Positions 28,388 to 38,027 of a stretch of DNA of 64,000 nt are shown here, piece after piece. Numbering within the stretch: the stretch's first letter is position 1; every line of letters begins with the position of its first letter. The translations under genes and the position numbers were made by a program. The notes under the pieces are model-generated. The model did not search any database, was not told where the DNA came from, and saw only the letters and a list, made by a program, of their open reading frames with translations. This DNA is from Gallionella sp. (GTDB lineage: Bacteria; Pseudomonadota; Gammaproteobacteria; Burkholderiales; Gallionellaceae): contig JAQTUP010000004.1 in the NCBI GenBank assembly GCA_028707275.1, forward strand, positions 204,580 through 268,579, in the 5' to 3' direction.

Positions 28388-28823
28388 GTAGACCTCGGTC
28401 GGCATTTACGATTACACAGGCGGCAGGCTCATCGAGATAGGCCTGCAAAATTTGTTGCGCGGCATATTGATCGATCAATTCCTTCTGCTGGCGTCCCCTT
28501 ATCCCTTCCCTGTTTAGCTGAAGGCTCGCTTCATGCGAGGTGTAGCGCTCATCGACCAGAAGGGTGGTCAGGCCAAATCGCCCGTGCAATCGATTGGCAA
28601 AGCGGCGGCACAGCGCGGTCAACTCGTGCGGCGTGCCATCTTCGTTACAGGGGAGTCCCACCAGCAGGGCTGCGGGCTGCCATTCCTTAATCAGGGAGGC
28701 AATCAACGCGAAGCGGATTTCATTTTTTTCTTCGGCCAGAGTCGTCAGCGGGCGCGAACTCGCCGCAAAGGTATTGCCCACCGCGACACCGATGCGCCGG
28801 GTACCGAAATCAAAAGCCAGCAA
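28365..28823 (-). CDS. ruvX: Putative pre-16S rRNA nuclease / Holliday junction resolvase RuvX (YqgF)
   Basis: The conserved core ([69 protein letters not shown]) matches the ~140-residue YqgF family, which trims the 5' end of 16S rRNA in E. coli. The start is doubtful. The family normally begins two or three residues before GTLLAFDFG, but that point has only non-standard codons. The coordinates given use TTG 28823, the nearest standard start codon, which loses two or three residues. The only in-frame ATG codons are far upstream (29009-28973) and would add a long tail encoded by two 7-bp repeat arrays. The 3' end overlaps pyrB by 23 nt. Confidence 0.8.
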   Translation of the reverse strand: MLAFDFGTRRIGVAVGNTFAASSRPLTTLAEEKNEIRFALIASLIKEWQPAALLVGLPCNEDGTPHELTALCRRFANRLHGRFGLTTLLVDERYTSHEASLQLNREGIRGRQQKELIDQYAAQQILQAYLDEPAACVIVNADRGLHEKSATQ

Positions 28824-28835
28824 GGTACCTATAAC

Positions 28836-28891
28836 AGGATTCAGGATTCGGGACTCAGGATTCAGGATTCGGGACTCAGGATTCAGGAGCT
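28836..28891. repeat. 7-bp tandem repeat array (AGGATTC/GGGACTC) at the 5' end of ruvX
   Basis: There are eight consecutive 7-bp units: AGGATTC, AGGATTC, GGGACTC, the same trio again, then AGGATTC and AGGAGCT. The higher-order period is 21 bp, so on the minus strand it reads in frame as repeating LNPESRI upstream of the RuvX core. Confidence 0.9.
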
Positions 28892-28960
28892 CAGAGCGGG
28901 AATCCAAAGTCGTCGAATGAGATTCGGCAACAGAAAGCTGCTGCGCAGCGACACTGCTCA

Positions 28961-28988
28961 ATCCTGCATCCTGCATCCTGCATCCTGC
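28961..28988. repeat. 7-bp tandem repeat array (ATCCTGC x4)
   Basis: Four exact ATCCTGC units lie at the yqgE-ruvX junction, 70 bp from the AGGATTC array. The period is again 7 bp but the unit differs. Confidence 0.85.
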
Positions 28989-28992
28989 CTGA

Positions 28993-29553
28993 TCAGGCAT
29001 GCCCTGCATCCTCGACCAGCATCGAGTAATTCACGCCGAGCAACGCCATCGCAGCCCCGAGCCGCTCTTCAGGCGGCAAGGCGAACAGGATATGCTCGGA
29101 TGCCGGGACGGTCAGCCAGATATTTTCATTGATTTCGTGCTCTAACTGACCGGGTTCCCACCCGGAATAACCCAGTGCCACGAGAAAATTCCGGGGGCTT
29201 CTGCCCTCGCTGATCGCATCCAGAATATCTCGGGAAGTCGTCAGTGCCAGCCTGTCATTGATGCGCAGCGTGGACTGCCAGTCCTGACGGCCATCGTGCA
29301 GCACGAAGCCGCGCTCCATTTGCACGGGGCCTCCCACGTGTACGGGCATCCTGGCAAGCCTGGGATTGTCGAGCGGCGCGTTGATCTGACTGAACATCTC
29401 GGCCAGTGTCAGACTGACGGGGCGGTTCACCACCAGTCCCAGCGCGCCATTTTCATCGTGCTCACAGATATAAGTCAGCGTGCCGGCGAAAAAGCCCTCC
29501 TGCATGGCAGGCATGGCAATCAAAAAATGGTGGGTCAAATCGAATTCAGACAT
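28993..29553 (-). CDS. yqgE: UPF0301 family protein YqgE/AlgH
   Basis: This 186-aa protein starts MSEFDLTHHFLIAMPAM and has the family hallmarks FAGTLTYICEHDENGALGLVVNRP, HVGGPVQMERGFVLH, LALTTSRDIL and ALGYSGWEPGQLEHEI. ATG 29553 gives the usual family N-terminus, and AGGGG lies ~10 nt upstream. The biochemical role is not established. It is classically encoded next to ruvX, as here, and often beside the pil-chp operon in this group. The ATCCTGC array begins just beyond its stop. Confidence 0.92.
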   Translation of the reverse strand: MSEFDLTHHFLIAMPAMQEGFFAGTLTYICEHDENGALGLVVNRPVSLTLAEMFSQINAPLDNPRLARMPVHVGGPVQMERGFVLHDGRQDWQSTLRINDRLALTTSRDILDAISEGRSPRNFLVALGYSGWEPGQLEHEINENIWLTVPASEHILFALPPEERLGAAMALLGVNYSMLVEDAGHA

Positions 29554-29618
29554 ATCGTGACGGCCCCTGGTGTGCTGCACGCCGTGAAATAAAATCAAAA
29601 ACCGGACGGGCTGAAGAC

Positions 29619-29768
29619 TCTAGCAGGCTGCTGAAAAACATTATGAGCGATGCGCAGGCAAGGAAAAAAGCGACGAAAAAGCGGAGTTTACATGTGGTAA
29701 ATGAGCATTTTGAGTCACTTTTTGACGCAGTATCGGCAAGCGTAATAGTTTTGCAGCAGCCTGCTAGA
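29619..29768. mobile_element. MITE-like element with 21-bp terminal inverted repeats
   Basis: The ends at 29619-29639 (TCTAGCAGGCTGCTG then AAAAC) and 29748-29768 are inverted copies with one mismatch. The 150-bp body has no gene. An open frame across it is an accident. The element lies between chpA and yqgE, splitting two operons that would otherwise be adjacent. It is non-autonomous; no transposase is seen in the window. Confidence 0.75.
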
Positions 29769-29802
29769 TAACGGCCATTAATGCATGCTGATCGCATCCG
29801 GA

Positions 29803-32800
29803 TCAACTTGCACCCCGCTCGCTGGCTATGATGAGTTCCTCTATTTTGGCCAGCATGGCTTCCTCCTGGAAAGGCTTGCCCATATAGGCATTTACGCCTA
29901 ATTGCATCGCGAAGTCGCGGTGTTTATCCGCCGTGCGCGAAGTAATCATGATAATAGGCAGATTCCTGGTCTTCGAATCGCGACGCATCAGCTTGGTCAG
30001 CTCGAAGCCATCCATACGCGGCATTTCAACGTCGAGCAGCATCACAGACGGCGTAATTTCGGTCAGCTGTTCCAGTGCATCCACACCGTCCTTGGCGGTC
30101 ACCACCTGATATCCGGCACGAGTCAGAATGCGCGTGGTGATCTTGCGTACGGTGAGCGAATCGTCCACCACCATCACCACATGCTGCGTGCGTATCACGA
30201 CAGGCTCCGCCTTGCGGGTCTTGAGCGCAACGTTGGCGATGCGCTGAGTCATTTGCAGCGGATTGAGAATCAGCACGACCCGGCCATTACCCAGCACGGT
30301 CGCACCGGCAATACCCGGCAGCCACGCCAGTTGCGGACCGATATTCTTGACCACGACTTCCCGGTTACCCAACAATTCATCCACATGCAACGCCACGCGC
30401 TGATTACCGCTGCGCAGCAACATCAGAGGATTATGCGACTGGCTCTCAGGCGACAGTTTGGCATCTCCCAGCATGGCGGGCAAATAAAAGAACGGGTAGG
30501 TATTGCCATCCAATTCAACTTTTTGCTCTTCGTACAAGGATTTCAACACATGAGGCTGAACCTTGCGCACCTGCTCGACCAACACCGAAGGAATGGCGTA
30601 GGTAAGCTCCCCGGTGCGCACCATCAACACCTGCGTCACGGCCAGGGTAAGCGGCAAATGCACAGAGAACAACGTGCCTTTGCCGGGTTTGGAACTCACA
30701 TCAATCCGTCCGCCCAGCGCCGTGATGTCGCTGCGCACCACGTCCATGCCGATACCGCGCCCGGCCACTTCCGACACTTCACTCGCCGTCGAAATGCCCG
30801 ACGCAAAAATCAGCTGCGCCAACTCGTCTTCGCTCACGCCGACATCAGACGCATCCAGCAAACCCTTCGCGATGCCCTTCGCGCGCAGGGCGGGATAGTT
30901 AAGACCCCGTCCGTCATCGCTGAATTCGAACACGACTTCATTATTTTCCTGACGCAAGCTCAGCCTGACTTCGCCGATTGGATCCTTGCCGATGGCCGTG
31001 CGTTCACTCTCATTTTCCAGGCCGTGAGCGATCGAATTGCGCAACATATGCTCGAACGGCGCCGTCATTTTTTCCAGCACACCCCGATCGAGCTCCACGC
31101 TGGTGCCGGTCAACTCAAGGTTGGCGCGCTTGTTCAGCTCTTTTGCTGTCTGGCGCACCAGGCGGTATAAGCGCTCGCTCATGCTGCCGAACGGGACCAT
31201 GCGCACGTTCATCAGGTTTTGTTGCAATTCGCGGTTCAATCGACCCTGCGTAAAAATCGCAAGATTGGTCTCATCGATATTTTTCAGCAGCGATTGTTGC
31301 ACCGTCTGCACGTCATGCACACTCTCGTTCATGAAGCGTGTCAGTTCCTGCAAACGGGTAAATCGGTCAAATTCCAGCGGATCGAATTGCGCGTTGCTCT
31401 CGCTGGCTAACGTGACACGCGCCTGCATCTGGCTCTCGGCCTGAATCTCCACCTCTCGCAGCTGTTTGCGCAACTGGTTGACACTGCCTGTCAATTCCAG
31501 CAACCCTTCCTTGAAGGCTCGCAACTCGGTTTCCATACGGGAACGCGTCACGCTGATTTCACCCGCCTGATTGACCAGACGGTCGACCATATCCGCACGC
31601 ACGCGCAACATGCTCACCTGCGCCGCGCTGTCCGGCACAACATGCGCCAGACGCTTGGCTGAGCGTCGCTCAGGCACGGGTTCTGCGCCGGGAATATACG
31701 TCTGCACGACAGCCTGAACCTTGCCCGAGCGCAATTCTTCCAGCAGGGCAATAACGTGATCGAAATCACCCTCCAGCGTCTCCCAAAGATCGGCTTCCCC
31801 GGCAGACACGCCTTCGAGCATGCGACTTTCCATCGCATGGGCGACATCGCCCATGCGCATCGCGCCCGTCATCCGGGCGCTGCCCTTGAGAGTATGCAGC
31901 AGTCGATGCAACAATTGCAGCTGCTGTGCATCCGACGGGGTCGCGCGTAACGCGCGCAAACAGGCCGCTATATTGGGGCACAGTTCGTCCGCCTCTTCGA
32001 TGAATACCGGCAGCAACTGTGCGTCGACGTCATCTTGCAATGCGGCGACCTCCTCGCTCGGCGCATGCACAGCAGCCTTGGGTCGGGCAGGGGATTCCGG
32101 CACGGGCGCTTTAACGATTTCGACCGGCGCCCTGGGTACGGCCTCCGGCTCAGCCACTAATTTATCCCTGTCACCCAAAACGTTACGGACCAGATCGCCG
32201 CGCTTTTCCGGCATTTTCCTGTCGCAGATACTCTGCACCATCTCGCCCAGCGAGCTGATCACCCGATCCAGCATCTGCATATGCTCTGAAGAGATGACCG
32301 ACGGCCTGTCAATATGCGCCTGCAACCAACCCTCAAGAGCGGAGGCCAACTCCACTACCGCAACAAAACCGAGACTGCGACAAATACCTACCAGCGTATG
32401 CGCCGCGCGCATGAAATCGTAGGCCACCTGAGGGGGGCGATTAACCAGCATTCCTTCATACTGGCGGCGAAGCGCCAGCACATTCTGACTGGCCTCTTCA
32501 CTGGCAATCTTGAATAAAGTGGGAGAGAGCGCAATGTCACCGATCACGACCGAGTCAGGTTCGTCAAAGTCGAGATCTGAGTCAGCCGCTTCTTTGGCGG
32601 CCCGTGCTGCCTCAGCTACACGCGCCTGCTCGGCCATATAGGCTTGTTCAGCTTTTCGAACTTGTTCGGCGATCAGGGCATCCTCAGCAGCCATGGCCTC
32701 GTCGGCGGCACGCTCCTCTTCGGCGGCACGCTCCTCTTCGGCCGCACGGGCTTCCTCGACCAACCGCGCCTGTTCGGCGGCTTCCGCAGCGACTTCTGCA

Positions 32801-35454
32801 GCTGCCTGTTTGGCTGCGCGGGCTGCTTCGGCTGCCTGTTCGGCCACATGAATCTCTTCGGCGGCAGGCAATTCCTCTGTCGCGCGAGCTTCTTCGGCTG
32901 CGCGAGCTTCTTCGGCTGCCTGTTCGGCTGCACGGGCTTCTTCGGCTGCGCGCGCTTCTTCGGCTGCCTGTTCGGCTGCACGAGCTTCTTCGGCTGCGCG
33001 CGCTTCTTCGGCTGCCTGTTCGGCTGCACGAGCTTCTTCGGCTGCGCGCGCTTCTTCGGCTGCCTGTTCGGCTGCACGAGCTTCTTCGGCTGCCTGTTCG
33101 GCTGCACGAGCTTCTTCGGCTGCCTGTTCGGCTGCGCGCGCTTCTTCGGCTGCACGCGCTTCTTCGGCGGCCTGTTCGGCGGCGCGGACTTCCTCGGCGG
33201 CGCGAGCTGCTTCCGCTGCGCGGGCTGCTTCGGCTGCCTGCTCAGTTTCACCGGACAGCGCTTCGACAGCAGGGGGCGCTTCTGCATGCGGTGCGATCAT
33301 AACGGGTGCAACTGAGCCTGTTTCGATTTGCAGCGCAAGTGCGACCAGTTCATCCGCATTGATGCTGGCACATCCCTGACGCTTGAGTTGTGTTACCCAT
33401 TCCGAAAAAAGCCGTACTGCTGAATCAAGAAAGTGCTGCAAGGCGGGATTGGATGGTTTCTTTTCTTCCAACCATTTATTCATGGCGCGCTCGGCCGCCC
33501 AGGCGACTTCGCCCAGGTCGAACAGACCGACCATCCGACCGCTTCCCTTCAGGGTGTGGAAGCCTCGGCGCAGCGTGATCAACGACTCGGTGCTTTCAGG
33601 ATGCAACTGACATATCTCGATGTTGTCCCGCATGATGTCCAACACCTCGGTCGCCTCTTCGAGGAATATTTCCACCAATTCCATATCCTCGCCTTGCGGA
33701 ACCTGGGGCGTCGGCGCCTCGGCGGTCACCGGAGCCGATGGAGCCAGGACGGGAACCGGGATCGGAGCGGGTGCCGGTTGACGCAGACCGACGAGTTCAT
33801 TTTTCGCCGCAACAAGGTCGTTGGTGTGATGGATCTGCCCTTTTGCCAGCCGTTGCAGATATTCGTTCAGCGCGCTGACCGCGCCTGCCAGCGCCTGGGT
33901 TTCAACTATTTTCGGCGCAGTTTCCGCCGCTTCAAAGTCGCGAACAATTGTCCTGATTTCAAGCAGCAATTCTTCTGCCTGATCTAAAGACAGGAGACGC
34001 AGCCCGCCGTGCATCTGCACCAGCAAACGCTGCAAGCCGACCAGCTCCGCGCGCGCGCTGGAATCGGCAAAGAATATATTCAGCCCCTGCTCGACGAGCT
34101 GCAGATTTGCCAGCATCTCGCCGGCCAGAGTCGTCGCGATATTTCCCTGCTCCGTCTGGTTATATCGGTCGATCAGTTCGGCGCTGCGCTGTTCGTCCTC
34201 AGGCTGATGGCACATGGCCGCATCGATCTGGTCGGACAAGATGCGCGCCTGTTCCTGAAAGCGTACGCCCATGGTTTCATGCTGCGACATGCTGCTGCGC
34301 CATTGCATCAGCGCCATCGCCACATCTTCGCCTATCAGCCGCGCATATTCCGGATTGCGCAATGACGCCGACAGGGCTTCGATCCTGGTGGCTATGTCAG
34401 CGCCACCCGACTGAGAATCGCTCTTCTGAGCGATCTTTTCGACAAATTCTACGAATTTAAAACACGCACCCTCATTGCCCGCAACGCACTGTTCCCAGTT
34501 TTCTTCAGCCTCCTGCATCTGAGCCCGCAATTCATCCAGCGATTGCTTGTCCTCGGCAGCGTTGATCGCAGCCTGTTTGGGAAAGTAGCGATCCAGAACA
34601 TACACTTGCTTGATTTGATCCGCCCGCTCGCTGCTTGCCGCGCTGCGGCCTATCAGATAGAGCATCTCGCGCAACACCTGAGGCTCATTGCCGTCGCTCA
34701 CTTTCTCGACAGCCCGCATCTGGCGGTCGATACGCCCGAGCAGCTTGCGCACGCCCATCTCGGGTGCCAAACCGTCCAGCTTCACACAGTCGAGCAAGCC
34801 GTTTGCAACCCACCAGAATGCGCGTCGGCCGTCCTGCGAGACACAACTCAACACTGTATCGAGCGCCTGCTGCATCATCTCCAGAGTTTCTGCCTGTTCT
34901 TTTCCCTGCAGCCAAAGTATCAATCCTCGCTGATACAGGGTATGAGCCGCCTTGATACCTGCCGACGGATTGTCCGGCTGAACGATTTGCAACACGCTGT
35001 CGGGCAACTGTACATTCAAACCGGGGTAGAACAAATCCTGCTCGAACGACATTTCCATGCCGCGCAGATGTTGCATGGCTTCATAACCTGGAAACAGGCG
35101 CAGCGCCGCATCATCGGCGCCTTGCATCAACTCGTCGAGATAAGTCGTCATACCGCTCAGCGCGCGCTGCAGTACGCTGCGATAAAGAGGGGACACCAGC
35201 CTGGCGTTGCCCGCCAGTTCGGTAAGAACCAGCTCGATTTCCGAACAAAACACGGCCAGCCCATTCAGACCGACCATTTTAAGCACGCCTTCAACCCGGT
35301 GTAATTCTGCGCGCGCCTCATCCAATGCTGTCGCGTTGTTCGACGGATCATCCAGATAAAGTTCAAGACGTGCATGAACCACACCCAGGGCCTCATCCAT
35401 ACCGGGCTTTACAACGGAAAGTGACGTAAGGTCTAATTGTGTGTGGTTAGCCAT
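29803..35454 (-). CDS. chpA: Pil-Chp chemosensory hybrid histidine kinase ChpA (PilL)
   Basis: This 1883-aa CheA-like kinase controls type IV pilus (twitching) responses. It has several Hpt domains, with phospho-accepting histidines near residue 634 (FHTLKGSGRMVG), ~1020 (HTLVGICRSLG) and ~1190 (LHTLKGSARMTG). An Ala/Glu/Arg coiled-coil linker spans ~736-955. The CheA dimerisation and HATPase regions follow (HMLRNSIAHGLE, FSDDGRGLNY, GRGIGMDVV; ~1350-1598), then a CheW-like domain (~1600-1740) and a C-terminal receiver (~1758-1878; VMLLDVEMPRMDG, GKPF). It is the last gene of pilG-H-I-J-chpA, 19 nt after pilJ. Residue boundaries are approximate. Confidence 0.93.
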   Translation of the reverse strand: MANHTQLDLTSLSVVKPGMDEALGVVHARLELYLDDPSNNATALDEARAELHRVEGVLKMVGLNGLAVFCSEIELVLTELAGNARLVSPLYRSVLQRALSGMTTYLDELMQGADDAALRLFPGYEAMQHLRGMEMSFEQDLFYPGLNVQLPDSVLQIVQPDNPSAGIKAAHTLYQRGLILWLQGKEQAETLEMMQQALDTVLSCVSQDGRRAFWWVANGLLDCVKLDGLAPEMGVRKLLGRIDRQMRAVEKVSDGNEPQVLREMLYLIGRSAASSERADQIKQVYVLDRYFPKQAAINAAEDKQSLDELRAQMQEAEENWEQCVAGNEGACFKFVEFVEKIAQKSDSQSGGADIATRIEALSASLRNPEYARLIGEDVAMALMQWRSSMSQHETMGVRFQEQARILSDQIDAAMCHQPEDEQRSAELIDRYNQTEQGNIATTLAGEMLANLQLVEQGLNIFFADSSARAELVGLQRLLVQMHGGLRLLSLDQAEELLLEIRTIVRDFEAAETAPKIVETQALAGAVSALNEYLQRLAKGQIHHTNDLVAAKNELVGLRQPAPAPIPVPVLAPSAPVTAEAPTPQVPQGEDMELVEIFLEEATEVLDIMRDNIEICQLHPESTESLITLRRGFHTLKGSGRMVGLFDLGEVAWAAERAMNKWLEEKKPSNPALQHFLDSAVRLFSEWVTQLKRQGCASINADELVALALQIETGSVAPVMIAPHAEAPPAVEALSGETEQAAEAARAAEAARAAEEVRAAEQAAEEARAAEEARAAEQAAEEARAAEQAAEEARAAEQAAEEARAAEEARAAEQAAEEARAAEEARAAEQAAEEARAAEEARAAEQAAEEARAAEEARATEELPAAEEIHVAEQAAEAARAAKQAAAEVAAEAAEQARLVEEARAAEEERAAEEERAADEAMAAEDALIAEQVRKAEQAYMAEQARVAEAARAAKEAADSDLDFDEPDSVVIGDIALSPTLFKIASEEASQNVLALRRQYEGMLVNRPPQVAYDFMRAAHTLVGICRSLGFVAVVELASALEGWLQAHIDRPSVISSEHMQMLDRVISSLGEMVQSICDRKMPEKRGDLVRNVLGDRDKLVAEPEAVPRAPVEIVKAPVPESPARPKAAVHAPSEEVAALQDDVDAQLLPVFIEEADELCPNIAACLRALRATPSDAQQLQLLHRLLHTLKGSARMTGAMRMGDVAHAMESRMLEGVSAGEADLWETLEGDFDHVIALLEELRSGKVQAVVQTYIPGAEPVPERRSAKRLAHVVPDSAAQVSMLRVRADMVDRLVNQAGEISVTRSRMETELRAFKEGLLELTGSVNQLRKQLREVEIQAESQMQARVTLASESNAQFDPLEFDRFTRLQELTRFMNESVHDVQTVQQSLLKNIDETNLAIFTQGRLNRELQQNLMNVRMVPFGSMSERLYRLVRQTAKELNKRANLELTGTSVELDRGVLEKMTAPFEHMLRNSIAHGLENESERTAIGKDPIGEVRLSLRQENNEVVFEFSDDGRGLNYPALRAKGIAKGLLDASDVGVSEDELAQLIFASGISTASEVSEVAGRGIGMDVVRSDITALGGRIDVSSKPGKGTLFSVHLPLTLAVTQVLMVRTGELTYAIPSVLVEQVRKVQPHVLKSLYEEQKVELDGNTYPFFYLPAMLGDAKLSPESQSHNPLMLLRSGNQRVALHVDELLGNREVVVKNIGPQLAWLPGIAGATVLGNGRVVLILNPLQMTQRIANVALKTRKAEPVVIRTQHVVMVVDDSLTVRKITTRILTRAGYQVVTAKDGVDALEQLTEITPSVMLLDVEMPRMDGFELTKLMRRDSKTRNLPIIMITSRTADKHRDFAMQLGVNAYMGKPFQEEAMLAKIEELIIASERGAS
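32590..33245 (-). repeat. Low-complexity coding repeat in chpA with 48-bp tandem units
   Basis: This encodes an Ala/Glu/Arg-rich helix of about 220 residues (AEEARAAEQAAEEARAAE pattern). Three near-identical 48-bp units run from 32937 to 33080, and shorter derivatives flank them. The bias keeps several other frames open on both strands; those frames are not genes. Confidence 0.9.
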
Positions 35455-35473
35455 ATTTTTATTCGTGCATTAT

Positions 35474-37495
35474 TCAGAGCTTGAAGCCCGCGACTGAACC
35501 CTTCAGACCCGATGCCAGACTGGACAATTTGGCGGCGAAATCGAAAGTCAGGCGCGACCCTTCAGTAGTCTGTTCAGAAATGTCGATAATGTCATGCATC
35601 ACGCCGGACACTTCGACGGCCATCTCGGTTTGCACCTGGGTCGATACCGAAATGCTGTCAAGCAACATCGCCAACTCGTTTGACACCTGCTCAATTTCCT
35701 TCAGTGATTGACCCGCCACTTCTGAGAGTTTCGCGCCTTCAACCACACCCAGGGTACTCTTTTCCATCGCAGCGACCGCATCCTGTGTATCGCTCTGAAT
35801 TGTTTTAACCAGCGCACCGATTTGCTTGGTCGCATCTGCCGAACGCTCAGCTAATCGCTGAACCTCCTCCGCAACCACCGAAAACCCCCGACCGGCTTCA
35901 CCGGCGGTAGCCGCCTGAATCGCGGCGTTCAAAGCCAGCACGTTGGTTTGTTCGGTAATATCGGAAATCAAGTCCACGATTTCACCGATTTCCTGTGAGC
36001 TTTCGCCGAGCCGCTTGATACGCTTGGACGTTTCCTGAATGTGTTCACGAATACCGTCCATACCGGCGATGGTGTTGCGCACGGCCAGCGCACCCTGATG
36101 AGTCACTTCCAGGGTATGACGACCTACCTCGGCCGCCTTGACCGCCGCCGAGTCAACCTCGGCAATGGACCTGGCAATCAGCTGCACCGATTCCTCGGCG
36201 CCCTTGATTTCGTTCACCTGCGACTGCGTGGACGCCATCAGGCGTTGCGCCATTCCTTCCGAGTCGCGGGTGGCCAGCCCCATTTGCGTCGATGCTTCGG
36301 TAATCCGCGATACCAGCTTGCGCAGCTCTTCTGCCGTGTAGTTCACAGAATCGGCAATCGCACCGGTAATATCCTCAGTCACCGTCGCGCGCACCGTCAG
36401 ATCGCCTTCGGCCAGATCGCTCAATTCATTCATCAGACGCAAAATCGCGCGCTGGTTTTGCTTGTTGGTAGCCTCCGCCACTGCGGCATGATGGCGCGCC
36501 TCGACCAGATACAGCCTGGAGAGCAACCCCGCAAAAAACAGCATCAGGGTCGCACCCGCCACCATCAGATAAAGGGTGAAGCGGCCGCGAAGCGCGGCAT
36601 CATAAGCATCTCTCAAGGCTACCGTGTTCGTAATAAACGGCCCTTTATGAGTGACGCTCACGCTCTCAAAATAGTTGGCAAGACCGCGCTTTGCGCCGAA
36701 CAGGGACTGAGCCTGACTGATCACCGCATACACCGAATTTCGATACCCTTCAAACAAATCAACCACCTGCGCCACATCCGGATTGGTTTTGTCAAAGCTG
36801 GCCAGCAGCGCTTCGGCCTCTTCCGTATCACGCCCCAGAGCGCCGACCATTTCATCCGTCACCGCACCGCCCAGCATGGCGTTGGCATCTTTACCGATAC
36901 GCTCGATCAGCAAGGCGAATTTGGTCGCGCTTTCGTTATTCACACCTGAAGCGGTCATACGTCCTATCGCCTCACGGATGGGGGGGCCTACTTCCTCCAC
37001 GGCTTCCACTGCACGCACCACCGTCTGAAGACCGGCGCGCGCATCCTCAATATCCTTGATGTATTGCAAGGCCGTCTGCGCGGCCGGCAGCAGCGTGTTC
37101 AACGCGGTGCGAGCATCCCCTGAGCTTGGCGGCGCAAGCGCATCCCCCTTGTCCAGCGCTTCCAGAATTTTTTCCGCTTCGACACGCCCCTTGGGCAGGC
37201 CGTCGATCGCGGTTTGATTACCCTGCATCGCTGACACCGCATCCTTTGCGATGCGCTGCGTCAACATAACCAGGTCGCCCGACAAGTCCAGATAATGCGT
37301 TCCGTGCGATGTCGTCCGCTGATCAAGACCTGCCGCCACGACAGCTACCAGAAGCGACAGCACTGCGCCTCCGCCCAATATTCGCAACTTCATGGCAAAA
37401 GACAGATGACCTATCAGCGGAAGCTCCATATCAGCCCCCCCTGTGCCAGAGTTTTTCGCGGCCTTGAAATTCGGTAATTTAATATTAAACGCCAT
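35474..37495 (-). CDS. pilJ: Methyl-accepting chemotaxis protein PilJ
   Basis: This 673-aa membrane receptor of the Pil-Chp pathway has a cytoplasmic N-terminal tail, TM1 at ~34-57 and a periplasmic helical sensor region of ~245 residues. TM2 follows at ~303-330 (YLMVAGATLMLFFAGLL), then HAMP (LSDLAEGDLTVRATV) and a signalling domain with the conserved hairpin tip (ITEQTNVLALNAAIQAATAGEAGRGFSVVAEEVQ region). GGAGG 9 nt before the ATG supports the start. It probably senses surface contact or pilus state and signals to ChpA through PilI. Confidence 0.94.
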   Translation of the reverse strand: MAFNIKLPNFKAAKNSGTGGADMELPLIGHLSFAMKLRILGGGAVLSLLVAVVAAGLDQRTTSHGTHYLDLSGDLVMLTQRIAKDAVSAMQGNQTAIDGLPKGRVEAEKILEALDKGDALAPPSSGDARTALNTLLPAAQTALQYIKDIEDARAGLQTVVRAVEAVEEVGPPIREAIGRMTASGVNNESATKFALLIERIGKDANAMLGGAVTDEMVGALGRDTEEAEALLASFDKTNPDVAQVVDLFEGYRNSVYAVISQAQSLFGAKRGLANYFESVSVTHKGPFITNTVALRDAYDAALRGRFTLYLMVAGATLMLFFAGLLSRLYLVEARHHAAVAEATNKQNQRAILRLMNELSDLAEGDLTVRATVTEDITGAIADSVNYTAEELRKLVSRITEASTQMGLATRDSEGMAQRLMASTQSQVNEIKGAEESVQLIARSIAEVDSAAVKAAEVGRHTLEVTHQGALAVRNTIAGMDGIREHIQETSKRIKRLGESSQEIGEIVDLISDITEQTNVLALNAAIQAATAGEAGRGFSVVAEEVQRLAERSADATKQIGALVKTIQSDTQDAVAAMEKSTLGVVEGAKLSEVAGQSLKEIEQVSNELAMLLDSISVSTQVQTEMAVEVSGVMHDIIDISEQTTEGSRLTFDFAAKLSSLASGLKGSVAGFKL

Positions 37496-37523
37496 GTTTA
37501 TTTCCTCCGGCGGATGGAAACCG

Positions 37524-38015
37524 CTAAATGCCTATCTGCAAAAAATCCGGCTGCGCCAGTAGCCCGACCACATCCAGCTTACGCCACATCACTCCCTGCT
37601 CATCAAAATACTGATCGGCATCGACGGCATCACGCCGCCAGCTGCTCGAATCACGCAAACCAAACACCCTGTCTACCAGCAAAGCCGCGTTGACTGAATG
37701 ACGCTCCGCCGTCAGCAACAGGCGATTTCCGGCATCCCCTGTCGCGTCTACCTGATACAGAAAGGCGGCCATATCAGCCACGCAAAATAAGTTACCGCGC
37801 ACGTTGACGACGCCGCGAAACCAGTGCTTGGTCAGCGGCACCGCCGTCAATGGCGGCAAGGACAACACTTCGCTGATATCAACCATCTCGACCAGATAGT
37901 TCTGAGCCGCAATCTGCACACCCAGCAACGACAAATGGCCGCCATCGCGACTCTTGTCTTGCATGCGATTGCTGAGATTTTGCTGAAAATCACGCAGATT
38001 AAGTCGTTTGGACAT
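37524..38015 (-). CDS. pilI: CheW-like adaptor PilI
   Basis: This 163-aa protein is a single CheW domain (LGVQIAAQNYLVEMVDISEVLSLPPLTAVPLTKHWFRGVVNVRGNLFCVADMAAFL) that couples the receptor PilJ to the kinase ChpA. Length and position in the operon, between pilH and pilJ, match PilI. The N-terminus (MSKRLNLRDFQQNLSNRM) also matches PilI proteins. Confidence 0.93.
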   Translation of the reverse strand: MSKRLNLRDFQQNLSNRMQDKSRDGGHLSLLGVQIAAQNYLVEMVDISEVLSLPPLTAVPLTKHWFRGVVNVRGNLFCVADMAAFLYQVDATGDAGNRLLLTAERHSVNAALLVDRVFGLRDSSSWRRDAVDADQYFDEQGVMWRKLDVVGLLAQPDFLQIGI

Positions 38016-38027
38016 GATTTTTGGTCG

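Noticed and set aside
29546..29806. 86-codon minus-strand frame between yqgE and chpA
   Set aside because: It runs through the MITE-like element and its terminal repeats and has no domain or ribosome site.
32604..33315. Long open frames on both strands across the chpA repeat
   Set aside because: The 48-bp repeat has a length divisible by three and lacks stop triplets in several frames. The products are single-motif repeats (LRELLRLPVR-type, CFGCLFG-type) with no sign of selection.
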